DNA of 64,000 bases, taken from assembly GCA_910586965.1 (NCBI GenBank), contig CAJUMF010000008.1:1-64000 (forward strand), written 5' to 3'. Origin of the DNA: an uncultured Dorea sp. (GTDB lineage: Bacteria; Bacillota; Clostridia; Lachnospirales; Lachnospiraceae). Of the stretch, positions 16,014-25,609 are shown piece by piece. The notes under the pieces were generated by a model. The model worked only from the letters and a program-made list of their open reading frames with translations. It was not told where the DNA came from and made no database searches. Made by a program: the position numbers and the translations under genes. Within the stretch, counting starts at the first letter, position 1. Every line of letters starts with the position of its first letter.

Positions 16014-17130
16014 TTTCACCTCCGTCATCTGTTGCTGTCAGCAAATCCCGCATCTGAAACTCTATCTGCCCTGAAGATATATCAAACGACGATATTCTTG
16101 TAGCTATATCTGAAAACTCATCTACAATCTCAATTCTTTTCTGTGAAGAATTTTCATTGAGCAGAAGCAATGTATCTCTCTTATTAAGACCATTGTCTTC
16201 AATAAATGTTTTGAACTCACTTAAACATTCGCGACACGGCTCATACTCCCCAAGCATTGCATAACCTTCGCATTCTATTTGAACAGCATTCGTTATATAC
16301 ACAAGGGCTTGGAAGGAATCAATAGCTTTTTGGCTGATATCTCTCTCACCCTTTGGGGATAGTATCAGCTGAAGATCGCTCTTATGAGAATGTTCAATAA
16401 TATGACTTATATTCTGAGAGAAATTTCGCATAAGAGTTCTCTTCGCATCTGTCGCGCTGTTTACAACTCCTATTAAAGCAATTTCTCTCAGCTTTGCATC
16501 CTGTATCATCCGTGCCTGCTTCAATTTATCACGGGAACTTTCGGCCATAGCCAGCCGATCATTCTGTAGTTCAATATGTATCTCTCTAATGGCGTCTCCG
16601 ACATACTCAATCTCATCTAATATCTGTGCCATAACAACATGCGTAGAGAGATTATTCAGCGACTGTGTCAGGTTTGGCGTAAGGGACATGTCTTCCAACC
16701 GGACTTGCTTTACAAAACCGTCAGCATCTCTGATTGTCGGAAGAATTTCTCCCTGTTTATCAATCGTAAAGCGGTATATTCCTTTATCGATCAAGTCTTT
16801 AACATAGCTATCCATTTTGGCAATCATCACATGCTTTTTATTTGCCATAGCCCCAATGACTTCAGCAATAGCCGGAAGCTTAACCTGTATCGTTTTCCAA
16901 CTACCAAAATATTCGATAAGGGTTTTATTGTCCTCATAGGAAATCACACTCAGATCTCCCCTATTAGGTTTCCACTCCTCAATATCATATTCAAAGATTG
17001 GAACAATCTCGTATTTATCTTGTTCGCTAATGGGCCGTTCAGCATCCGCGCTCTGGAAACCGCAATGAGGACACTTTGTCGCCCTATCAGAGATTTTAGT
17101 TCCACATTCTGGGCATAGAATCAAACTCAT
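15997..17130 (-). CDS. Zinc-ribbon protein of unknown function in the defence operon
   Basis: 377 aa. N-terminal zinc ribbon C6-x2-C9...C20-x2-C23 (CPECGTKIS...CPHCGF), followed by about 350 residues of mixed then mainly helical structure; a long charged helix around residues 180-240 (EIHIELQNDRLAMAESSRDK) looks like a coiled coil. A C-x2-C pair recurs at EPCREC. I do not recognise a catalytic motif. It lies 24 nt after the UvrD-like helicase and overlaps the next small gene, so it probably belongs to the same system, perhaps as a scaffold or nucleic-acid contact. Confidence 0.6.
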   Translation of the reverse strand: MSLILCPECGTKISDRATKCPHCGFQSADAERPISEQDKYEIVPIFEYDIEEWKPNRGDLSVISYEDNKTLIEYFGSWKTIQVKLPAIAEVIGAMANKKHVMIAKMDSYVKDLIDKGIYRFTIDKQGEILPTIRDADGFVKQVRLEDMSLTPNLTQSLNNLSTHVVMAQILDEIEYVGDAIREIHIELQNDRLAMAESSRDKLKQARMIQDAKLREIALIGVVNSATDAKRTLMRNFSQNISHIIEHSHKSDLQLILSPKGERDISQKAIDSFQALVYITNAVQIECEGYAMLGEYEPCRECLSEFKTFIEDNGLNKRDTLLLLNENSSQKRIEIVDEFSDIATRISSFDISSGQIEFQMRDLLTATDDGGENDDQE

Positions 17131-17154
17131 AATTCTGATACTCCTTAACGATAG

Positions 17155-19257
17155 TTACTTTCCTTGCAGAAACTCCGACATCTTGCCATATCCACTGATA
17201 TAAGCACCCTTTTGAGCTCTTGTCAGTGCTACATATAGCAGACACTTTTCAGCAGTCATTGTTTCCTGCTCACTGACTGCATCCGTATGGTCAATTGCCG
17301 AAGCTAACGGAATAATCCGATTGTTGGCCGCCACAACAAACACATACTGGAACTCCAGTCCCTTAACCCTGTGCATCGTAGCAACACGGATTCCATCCAG
17401 CCCACGATCATCCGCCTTATTTCCCTTGATCTCATAACAGCGGATCCCGCTCGAAGTGAAATGAGCGATGTAATCATCCAGCAATTTGTGCGTCCTGGCG
17501 ACAACACAGATATTTTTTGCGGACACACCGCCATCGATCAACCCTTTGACTTTTGCCAGGATTGCATCAAATTCCTCATTTGCGTTCGCTGTAGCAATTA
17601 TCTCCGGAACTAATCCATGCGTAAGGGACTGACAACGGTCCCCAGTGTCGAATGAATCGTCAAGATCATCAAAGGATATTCCATTCAGTAAAGCAAATGC
17701 CGCCTTCCGAATCTCTTCCGTTGTTCTATAATTGATTCTCAGAACGCTGCTTCTTCCTCTGATATTGATTCCACACTTTGACAGAGCAGCCTTGTTTTTA
17801 TAAATCCTCTGGTGCGCATCGCCGACTATAAAGATATCGTTCTCGTGCTCTTCACCGGCAATTGACCTGAGCAGATGAAATGCATTTGCGCTAAGATCCT
17901 GTCCCTCATCAACGATGACATGCTTATACCTCGTTTCTGAGGATATTTTTTCTATTAACAACCTGCACTCATACATAGCAGTGTTGATATCTCGGACCTG
18001 ATTTTCCTTCATCAGATTCTGGTATGCTTCAAACACCTTCCAGATCTGCATTCTCTTCTTTCTATCCAGCCTGGTACCGCGTCCGGTTCTGCTTGCCTTT
18101 ACATATTTCTCTAGCGAAAACGCCTCCTGTGCGACAACAACACGATTGTATTCTTCTTCATAGAAACTTACAGGGAATTCACCGGAAAAATCCGTTCCCA
18201 GCACCGCTTCTTCCCAGAGATTATCAGCCTTTTCTTCGTAGACGATCTCAGCTGGATATCCATGCTCACGAAGGAACTGAGATACCCACGCATCAAGATT
18301 GATCACATCAATTCTTCTGATCTCATCCAACGTACAAATCTTTCTCAGATTATCCTTGATATCAGAGGCCAGGTTTGCTGTATAGGTAGTAAAAAGGATT
18401 CTTTCTTTATCCTTCAACTCCGTTGCCAAATGCTTAGCTCTGTGCATTGCAACAACAGTTTTTCCGGTGCCTGCACCACCAAGTACTCTTGCAGAACCAG
18501 AATAGCTTTTATTAACAATTTTTCTCTGTGTCGGATGAAGGAATACTCTCCATTTTTCAAGTGGCTCTGCCATGACTCGGCGGAGTTCTTCTTCCCCTTC
18601 AACAACCACAAAGGATTTTAGCGATAACGGGCTTTCCAACGCATCCGCCAGGTTCTCTGTAGGTTCACTGCCCTCCTTCTCTTCTCGGAAGAGCTCAATT
18701 ACCTCATCAACAGGGATGCCTTCAACAACCCATGAAAGCGCCTCGAATGTATCACCTGAGAAGCTGCTTTTCTTATCATAAAACTCCTGTGCATCTCCGA
18801 TAGACCTCACAAATGGGATCTGCTCTTCCGGAACTCCAAGCTCAATCAGACCCTTATCCGTAAGTTCCGCAAACAGTACAACGTCCTGTGCTGCCGGTTC
18901 CACAACCGGTGTTGTCACAATATCAAATACCTGAATGGCTCCAGTCTTCGGATTGATCTCACATTTTTTATTCCTCGCCCAATCATAGGCCTCATCATGA
19001 TGATCGACCCAGAGAAGCAGATAAACGCCCGTCTCAGGCTGTCTTGCGGTGATTCCACGGTAGGTATCATCAATCCGTACAGACCAGATTTTTTTGTCCA
19101 TTCCGCCATTAATTTTTTCATAGTTGATTCCCGGAGACTGTGGATTATTACGGAACTTATTGATGAACTCTGTAACCTTCCCCTGAATCTGCCTCGGCAA
19201 CGCTGCAAATGCCGTAAGAAAATCTGCGGATATTGCTACCTTTGCTGCTACCTCCAT
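17155..19257 (-). CDS. UvrD/Rep-type SF1 helicase with RelE/ParE-like N-terminal domain
   Basis: 700 aa. Residues 1-105 (FLTAFAALPRQIQGKVTEFI...IWSVRIDDTYRGIT...LLLWVDHHDEAYDWA) have the layout of a RelE/ParE toxin fold. After a linker comes an SF1 helicase: Walker A GGAGTGKT (~264), HVIVDEGQDLS (motif II), YRTTEEIR, ATMHRVKGLEFQYVFVVA (motif V) and LLYVALTRAQ (motif VI). UvrD proteins unwind DNA 3' to 5' with ATP. The gene starts 3 nt after the 2107-aa helicase stops, so it is part of the same operon. Whether the toxin-like domain cleaves mRNA at the ribosome or only binds nucleic acid is unknown. Confidence 0.85.
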   Translation of the reverse strand: MEVAAKVAISADFLTAFAALPRQIQGKVTEFINKFRNNPQSPGINYEKINGGMDKKIWSVRIDDTYRGITARQPETGVYLLLWVDHHDEAYDWARNKKCEINPKTGAIQVFDIVTTPVVEPAAQDVVLFAELTDKGLIELGVPEEQIPFVRSIGDAQEFYDKKSSFSGDTFEALSWVVEGIPVDEVIELFREEKEGSEPTENLADALESPLSLKSFVVVEGEEELRRVMAEPLEKWRVFLHPTQRKIVNKSYSGSARVLGGAGTGKTVVAMHRAKHLATELKDKERILFTTYTANLASDIKDNLRKICTLDEIRRIDVINLDAWVSQFLREHGYPAEIVYEEKADNLWEEAVLGTDFSGEFPVSFYEEEYNRVVVAQEAFSLEKYVKASRTGRGTRLDRKKRMQIWKVFEAYQNLMKENQVRDINTAMYECRLLIEKISSETRYKHVIVDEGQDLSANAFHLLRSIAGEEHENDIFIVGDAHQRIYKNKAALSKCGINIRGRSSVLRINYRTTEEIRKAAFALLNGISFDDLDDSFDTGDRCQSLTHGLVPEIIATANANEEFDAILAKVKGLIDGGVSAKNICVVARTHKLLDDYIAHFTSSGIRCYEIKGNKADDRGLDGIRVATMHRVKGLEFQYVFVVAANNRIIPLASAIDHTDAVSEQETMTAEKCLLYVALTRAQKGAYISGYGKMSEFLQGK

Positions 19258-19260
19258 CTA

Positions 19261-22200
19261 TCACACCTCCTTGAACGTATCATCTATCTCATCCGATACG
19301 GTAAATATTTTCCAACCTGAAGCTTTGGCCTTTTCAATATTTGCAGCTTGATCTTCGGTCATAAATCCAATTTTACTCTTAGTCCATGCCAGCTCAATTT
19401 CAGCGATGACTTCTCCGGATGCATCCGCGAGCTCATACCCCGCCTCTTCGGGTGCAGGAATACCACGCATTTTACATTCATCAGCAATACTCTTACTGAT
19501 ATCATCAAACAACATGGATTTTATTTCATCCCAGACTTCCACGGATATTTCAGACGGTACAACATCTTCTGCTGAGGTTTCCACCTTGCCATTAGGCAAC
19601 GCTGAATATGTCTGATTGTCGAGTCCCGTATAGCATACAGCGATAAACTGATCATCAAACTGCATCACATTAGAGAACTGCCAAAAGCCATTCCACTCCT
19701 GTTCATACTTGTCCGTTCTGGAATCTTTACGGTCATCCAGCACAGCACAAACCGAAACAGATGCATTTCTGTCAGATTTCATCTTCGCTGCCAGAATTCC
19801 GGCATACATGTAAAGATGTGTATTATCACTCCGTGGAATCCACGTACCAAAGAATGTCCCCGGCTGCACGAAATCATCCTCTGTATAATGAGTCTGCCCG
19901 TTCACCTTTCCGGTAATGTCATTCCAATTGATGAAATCAATAGTACTTGCCGCCTTTGCCGGTTCCAGAAGGGATAGAGATATACCATGTGCATGCGCCG
20001 CAAACAACTTATCAGATCCATCCATTTCCAGATATCTCATCAGCAATTCCATAGCAGACATCTTGTTTGGCCTTAAAGCATCCGCTTTGGCTGCACTGAT
20101 CGTAGGCTGATACATCTTTGCACCGGATGGCATCTTCTCGTAGGTCAATGTCGGCGTGAAATAATCCCCCTGCTGGGTAAACACAGACTGTACATCTCTC
20201 CAGCTGAGACTCCATACACGATACCTTCTGCTTCTTCGGATTGCTTCCCTCTTTAATGTGTCATCTGCGACTTTATCCTTATGATAGATAAAGCCATCTG
20301 TAAAGATTGCGACCGGAAGCTTATCTGATTTCCCAACAGGACTAATAATGAAATCCGGCTTACAAGTAACCTTGACACCCTGAGTAGCATCAAGCAATAC
20401 CTGAGGTTCAATCTCCCAAGTCTGATCATTGATCTTTAGTATGTATCCTTCCTTGCCGGAAATGAGCGACTTGGAAATATCCACCTTGCGGTTCTCATTT
20501 CCCATTTGAGCAAGAGCTTCTACAAAACGCCGCTCCAGTTCACTGTCAAACAAAGAGTTGACGGGAACGTTGGCTAGTTTCTCTATATTTGTCAGATTTT
20601 CTTTCCCGCTCAGAATAGATCTGAGAATCTGGATTGCTGTGCTTCGAGAAATGTTGCCAATATTCTGACTCTGCCTATATGCATACAAGCAATGATAGCA
20701 ACCATCTTTCTGCGGATCTTCCTTGCAGGAACACTGTTCCAGTTTCTGAAGCGCACGTTCGAAGATATCGATGAGCGAATTCTTTTCATTCATCAATTGC
20801 TTCAAGTATCCCGTACCGCCAGGAACAGAATCATATATTACAAGATACTGCTTCCGGTAATCAGCATCCGGAACCGGTACTTCGCTAACTGTTGCCCGCA
20901 AGTGATCCACATTACCAAAGTATTCCTTCATACCAAGCATAAAAGTAGCTGTGAACGACTCTGTTCGTACATTGGAAGAATCCATTGTTGTGGCCGGAAT
21001 CAAGATACGCAGCGCCTCTGTTGCAAACTCGCGGTAAAGGAATAAGCACTCTTCAAATGAATCATTGCTGAATGCAGGCATCTTCCTGGTCTTACAATAG
21101 AAAGTGTGTACTTCTTTTCCGTGATCTGGCTGAATCTTTCCGCAGTACTTACAGAGCTTGAAGCCCTTTCTGACATCTTCAACACCAGACACAGAAAGCT
21201 TCTCGCCCACCATATCGCTTTCACCGAAATTGATTTCTCTAAGAGTAGCTTTCTTTACAAACTCATATCCAAACGCAAACTCTTCATTGTCCATTTGGTA
21301 AGCACTTGAAATATCATGATCTTCGTCTACATCTACAAGCAACTGCTTGCAGTAGAATACATTTGACCGGTCATCGCTCTCATCAGAAATAAGGCTCTTG
21401 GTATAATCCATATTGGAATAGACCATCTGCACCTTCAACATATTGCGGACCTGTCCAGAATCCGCCCATGCAGGACTTCCGCACTGCGGACAGCATGCAG
21501 TATTCTTTCCTGCCTCTTCAATCTGTGCATGAGAGCAGTTTGGACACAATCTCCACTTGGCCGACTGGGAGCTGGTCAGATCAATCTGGTCTATTGTCAG
21601 CTTTCTACCGTCAACATAAAAACTGTTATTCGGTGCAAATTCGCTGATAGCTGCAGAAGCACTGCGGCTATATTCATAAACAGACTTTCTATATTTTTTC
21701 TTTGTTTCACCCTCGCCGGCATCTGCCTCATCCTTACGATATAGGACAGCTTTCAGAATGATTCCGGCCTCCGGGAAGGCATAGTTTGGAAGCAGTCCCT
21801 CATCTGACAAGAAATTGAATACGTCTTTTTTGTTCAGTTCCTTTAATACATTGATGAGAGCTGCCTGCTCTGCCTTCAGTTCTTTTATTTCGTCCTCATA
21901 GGAAAAATCTTTCGGTTTGCTTTCCAGATCCTTCACCATATCCTTCAGCTGCTTTATACTCGCAGACAAAGAATCTCTCTGCTTTTTCATCGCCTCAAAA
22001 GCTTCAAGAATGCTCATATGCATCGGACTCTTTTTGAGACGGTTACCCTGGGCAAATTCTTTCAGTTCCTGCTTTGCCGTATCGTCCAGATACTGAACAA
22101 ACAACTGAATAAATGAATTCAGTAGATGTGTAAGGTTACTCTGTACATAACTCAGGAAATTAAACGGGAACATATCCATCGGATGGTTCTCTAATTTCCC

Positions 22201-25200
22201 AAGGATGATTCCTATGTTTTTCGGAATGGACTGCTCCGGTACTCCACGCTTCACCCAGGAATCCATGCAGTAGGCAACAAACTGACGCTCCAAAACAGCA
22301 GAAGCCTTCAGGAAGATTTTCGGTGGCTGCACATTGCCTTCCATCATATCCAGTGGATCCGCATAGAAGTACAGATCATGAGGTCTCGCAGCTGCAATAG
22401 CCAATGTCAACGCATTTCCATCTTTACGCCCTGCACGTCCGGTACGCTGCAGGAATTGTGCCTGAGCCGGAGGCATGCTACAAAGAATGACTGTAGAGAG
22501 GTCACCGATATCGATACCCATCTCAAGCGTAGGTGTACAAGACAGTACATTCGGATCCCAGACCTTCTGTCCGTCCTTACACCGCTTGAAGTCTACCTCC
22601 AGCGCTTCTCTGTCATCACGTTCCAGCAGGCCGGTGTGCTCCTTAGCATTTATTCTGGCGATATCACCGGATGTGAATAGTTTTCCGTAATAATCCAGTT
22701 CATTACTCTCTTCTGCTTCAAAAGAACCATTGCAGACGCTTCTCGTGCAAGGAGCGCCTTCCCATAAATCCTTATTCTCTTCAGAAACAGCATGACCGAT
22801 TCCACAGGTGTCGCACTTAAGCTGTATCACCTTGTTCGTGATGTATACATGGTTCTTATTCAATCCATAGACAACATAGTCCGGAGCAACCTGAATCGTT
22901 ACCACCAGACTGGACTTCACCAGTTCCTCCAGAATAATCTGGCTGATTATTGTAAAAGTCGATGGCTCAATCATGAATTCATCACAACATGAAGAAATCC
23001 AGTCTATATATTTTCTCTCTGCCACAGTATCGAAATTGAAATTCCGTTTTCCTGTAGGATTATTCTGCTTAAAAATAAATCGCGGAGTATTTCTGCCGGA
23101 CTGTCTTCCGGGCATCCAGCTCACCCGGTCATTGGAAAGCAGATAAGTGTTTCCGTTTTCTTTCAAAAACAGATAGAATGCATCATCATCAAATGCACCA
23201 TTCTGCCGCATGATATTTACATAGCCTGCAACCATCTGCTCATATCGCTTCGCAGAGGTGTTCGGCAGCGACCCGATTTCATTGGTCACACGCTCATGCA
23301 CATTCCCGGCGACCTCAAGAAGCTCTTCCTCCTTGAAAGACAGACAGGAACAGCCTGACTTCTCCAATGTACGTCCAATATGGCTTGTAAGACCGTATTC
23401 TAGCATGATCTCATAGAAGATCCTTTTTTCTATATCAGACATCAGCTTTTTGGCAAGTGCATCCTTACCCAGCTTACGATTCTGAATCATTTCCTCATAG
23501 GCACGCATCCAAGTCATATTCGGGGCTATAAAGAAGCTGACAAAGCTTTCATCATCCATCTGATCATGCCAGTAATCGATGAACCCCTTTGTAAAATCAG
23601 CAAGCGACTTCCCTGCTCCACCGTTTTCTACATAACGCTGCAGTGCGCTTCTAAATCCGAATCTCCATGTTCTGGCATTGAAGAATCCGGCACGATGTGC
23701 AGCATCCTGGACATTATCAGAAAATGCCAGTGTCTTTTTGTCATCATTAAATTTTGATGCAAACAACTGTGAGATGCTCGTGCTGATCTCCGTAGCGCTC
23801 CGAAGACCCATCAGGGAGATGCCTCGCTTTGATCCGCAGAACGGGCACACAAACTGCTTATGATTTTTAGAACCTGAGGTTTTGATCGGATTCGGAATCA
23901 GGACTTTAACCGTATCGGCCCCGCAATTATCACAAGAGGCAGATGCATCCTCTCCAAGCTTTACCTGCAAGCACTCAGGGCATAATTGGGCTTCTATAAA
24001 TCCCCACGGACGATCGCTCTCCTTATGAGGGAACATCATTACAATCTTCTCATCCGCTTTAAAATACAGGTTATAGAATGCTTCCAGACTTGTTATGGTA
24101 GCATTCATGCGCTCGCTTAATATCGACGTCCATCCGGTAGCTCCACAATCACGGCAGTTTACCACGGGCAAATACTGCTTCGCCTGTTGTGTATTCAAAT
24201 CATGTGCGATAGAGTATGTAACCATCTTTGGCGACACCTTTGCCACCAGACGACGCAGTTCTCTCATCCAAAGCTGGACCTGAACATTTAGGAAAGGCCT
24301 CAGACTTTCCGCCGATCCTGTTCTGGCATAGGAAATAAGCGCCAGAAGCGCATTTACAGCCTCTGCCGGTTCTTCCATCTCTTTCAGTGCCGGATAATTG
24401 ACCTGCAATTCATCAACGATCGCTGATACTTGATAATAATTCCCCTTTATGAAGGAAATCATCGCCTGCATAAAGCTGTGATGCATCAGCTGTTTTCCTA
24501 AAGCGATCTTCCCCTCTGGTGTTGAAATATCAGTATCTGGAAGATTCACCCATGCCTTTACCGCCTCTGCGATATAGGCTTCCCCATCATCCTGCTGAGT
24601 CAAAGTATTGAGTTTCTTGACTTGCTCATCCGCCGGAATAGTAAAATCCGTAATATCAGAATCTGCAAAGAACTCTGTAGGTGAAAGTCTATCCTCCGTG
24701 ATAACCGCATTGTCTTCAAATGGTTCTCCGAAAATCTCAGATGCATATTCCAGGATTCTCTTTCCATTGTCCTTGGAGCCCATCGTTGCAGATGTTCCGA
24801 TGCAACAAAGATAGCCCGTCGGTGTCCAGAGACGCGATTTCAGACGCCGAAGCAAACATGCCAGATCTGTACCCTGCGCACCGTCAAAAGTATGTAATTC
24901 ATCGACAGCAATATATTTCAGCGTATCCGGTGCATTATCCTTCCAAAGACCGGCATCCTTCGGACGAACCAATAGATAATCAAGCATCTTGTAGTTTGTC
25001 ATCAGAATATCTGGCGGCGTATTAAGCAATGTCTCATGATCCGTGATGACATTATCTTCGCTCATCATGCGGCTCGGTGTATGCTCACGACCACCAACAT
25101 ACATACCGGCAGTCACATTCCCCCGAAGCTCCGGACTTTTGTGAACAAGGTCTGCAATACGTCTGGCCTGATCAGTGGCCAACGCATTCATCGGATAAAT

Positions 25201-25584
25201 GATGATTGCTTTAATACCATTCTCACCTCGGTGTTGATAACAGTATTCCAGAATAGGATACAGGAAGCACTCTGTCTTACCAGAGCCGGTGCCTGTTGCA
25301 ATCAAAGTGGAGTGCCCATCATCTCCAGTCAGTCTCTGAAAAGCTGTATCCTGGTGCACATACGGGAGGTATGCAGGATGGATCGCCTCAAAACAGTCAG
25401 GCATCTTCTCTGCCACCCGGAAAGGAAGGCGCACTGATACATAGGGTTCATGATAAACAGAATCCTTTGTCTCCAGCATATTTCTAATAGAGCCTCTAAA
25501 AGGCTCATTTGTCATCGGGAATGTGGTCTCTATATAATCCCCAATGCCCTTTTCCAATTGCTTGGCAAGTATGGAAGGTAACAT
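19261..25584 (-). CDS. Giant DEAD/DEAH helicase with DUF1998 and C-terminal nuclease-like domain (DrmA+DrmB-like / DruE-like)
   Basis: 2107 aa. SF2 core: Walker A GTGSGKT (98-104), motif Ia IIYPMNALATDQ, Walker B VDELH (227-231), helicase C with LEMGIDIGDLS and QFLQRTGRAGR. Several zinc-binding cysteine sets follow (CPNCSHAQ...CCPQCG; CKYCGK). DUF1998 features come next: YDSVPGGTGYLKQL and the cysteine cluster C-x-C...CYHCLYAYRQ. The last ~400 residues include PDFIISP, then VAIFTDGFIYH and RRSRRYRVWSLSW, like a Vsr/PD-(D/E)XK fold. In DISARM the helicase (DrmA) and DUF1998 protein (DrmB) are separate; here both are in one chain. DruE of Druantia and MrfA have related layouts. It lies 25 nt after the methyltransferase. 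Confidence 0.85.
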   Translation of the reverse strand: MLPSILAKQLEKGIGDYIETTFPMTNEPFRGSIRNMLETKDSVYHEPYVSVRLPFRVAEKMPDCFEAIHPAYLPYVHQDTAFQRLTGDDGHSTLIATGTGSGKTECFLYPILEYCYQHRGENGIKAIIIYPMNALATDQARRIADLVHKSPELRGNVTAGMYVGGREHTPSRMMSEDNVITDHETLLNTPPDILMTNYKMLDYLLVRPKDAGLWKDNAPDTLKYIAVDELHTFDGAQGTDLACLLRRLKSRLWTPTGYLCCIGTSATMGSKDNGKRILEYASEIFGEPFEDNAVITEDRLSPTEFFADSDITDFTIPADEQVKKLNTLTQQDDGEAYIAEAVKAWVNLPDTDISTPEGKIALGKQLMHHSFMQAMISFIKGNYYQVSAIVDELQVNYPALKEMEEPAEAVNALLALISYARTGSAESLRPFLNVQVQLWMRELRRLVAKVSPKMVTYSIAHDLNTQQAKQYLPVVNCRDCGATGWTSILSERMNATITSLEAFYNLYFKADEKIVMMFPHKESDRPWGFIEAQLCPECLQVKLGEDASASCDNCGADTVKVLIPNPIKTSGSKNHKQFVCPFCGSKRGISLMGLRSATEISTSISQLFASKFNDDKKTLAFSDNVQDAAHRAGFFNARTWRFGFRSALQRYVENGGAGKSLADFTKGFIDYWHDQMDDESFVSFFIAPNMTWMRAYEEMIQNRKLGKDALAKKLMSDIEKRIFYEIMLEYGLTSHIGRTLEKSGCSCLSFKEEELLEVAGNVHERVTNEIGSLPNTSAKRYEQMVAGYVNIMRQNGAFDDDAFYLFLKENGNTYLLSNDRVSWMPGRQSGRNTPRFIFKQNNPTGKRNFNFDTVAERKYIDWISSCCDEFMIEPSTFTIISQIILEELVKSSLVVTIQVAPDYVVYGLNKNHVYITNKVIQLKCDTCGIGHAVSEENKDLWEGAPCTRSVCNGSFEAEESNELDYYGKLFTSGDIARINAKEHTGLLERDDREALEVDFKRCKDGQKVWDPNVLSCTPTLEMGIDIGDLSTVILCSMPPAQAQFLQRTGRAGRKDGNALTLAIAAARPHDLYFYADPLDMMEGNVQPPKIFLKASAVLERQFVAYCMDSWVKRGVPEQSIPKNIGIILGKLENHPMDMFPFNFLSYVQSNLTHLLNSFIQLFVQYLDDTAKQELKEFAQGNRLKKSPMHMSILEAFEAMKKQRDSLSASIKQLKDMVKDLESKPKDFSYEDEIKELKAEQAALINVLKELNKKDVFNFLSDEGLLPNYAFPEAGIILKAVLYRKDEADAGEGETKKKYRKSVYEYSRSASAAISEFAPNNSFYVDGRKLTIDQIDLTSSQSAKWRLCPNCSHAQIEEAGKNTACCPQCGSPAWADSGQVRNMLKVQMVYSNMDYTKSLISDESDDRSNVFYCKQLLVDVDEDHDISSAYQMDNEEFAFGYEFVKKATLREINFGESDMVGEKLSVSGVEDVRKGFKLCKYCGKIQPDHGKEVHTFYCKTRKMPAFSNDSFEECLFLYREFATEALRILIPATTMDSSNVRTESFTATFMLGMKEYFGNVDHLRATVSEVPVPDADYRKQYLVIYDSVPGGTGYLKQLMNEKNSLIDIFERALQKLEQCSCKEDPQKDGCYHCLYAYRQSQNIGNISRSTAIQILRSILSGKENLTNIEKLANVPVNSLFDSELERRFVEALAQMGNENRKVDISKSLISGKEGYILKINDQTWEIEPQVLLDATQGVKVTCKPDFIISPVGKSDKLPVAIFTDGFIYHKDKVADDTLKREAIRRSRRYRVWSLSWRDVQSVFTQQGDYFTPTLTYEKMPSGAKMYQPTISAAKADALRPNKMSAMELLMRYLEMDGSDKLFAAHAHGISLSLLEPAKAASTIDFINWNDITGKVNGQTHYTEDDFVQPGTFFGTWIPRSDNTHLYMYAGILAAKMKSDRNASVSVCAVLDDRKDSRTDKYEQEWNGFWQFSNVMQFDDQFIAVCYTGLDNQTYSALPNGKVETSAEDVVPSEISVEVWDEIKSMLFDDISKSIADECKMRGIPAPEEAGYELADASGEVIAEIELAWTKSKIGFMTEDQAANIEKAKASGWKIFTVSDEIDDTFKEV

Positions 25585-25609
25585 ACTGCATAACCTCCTT
25601 TATCTTGGG

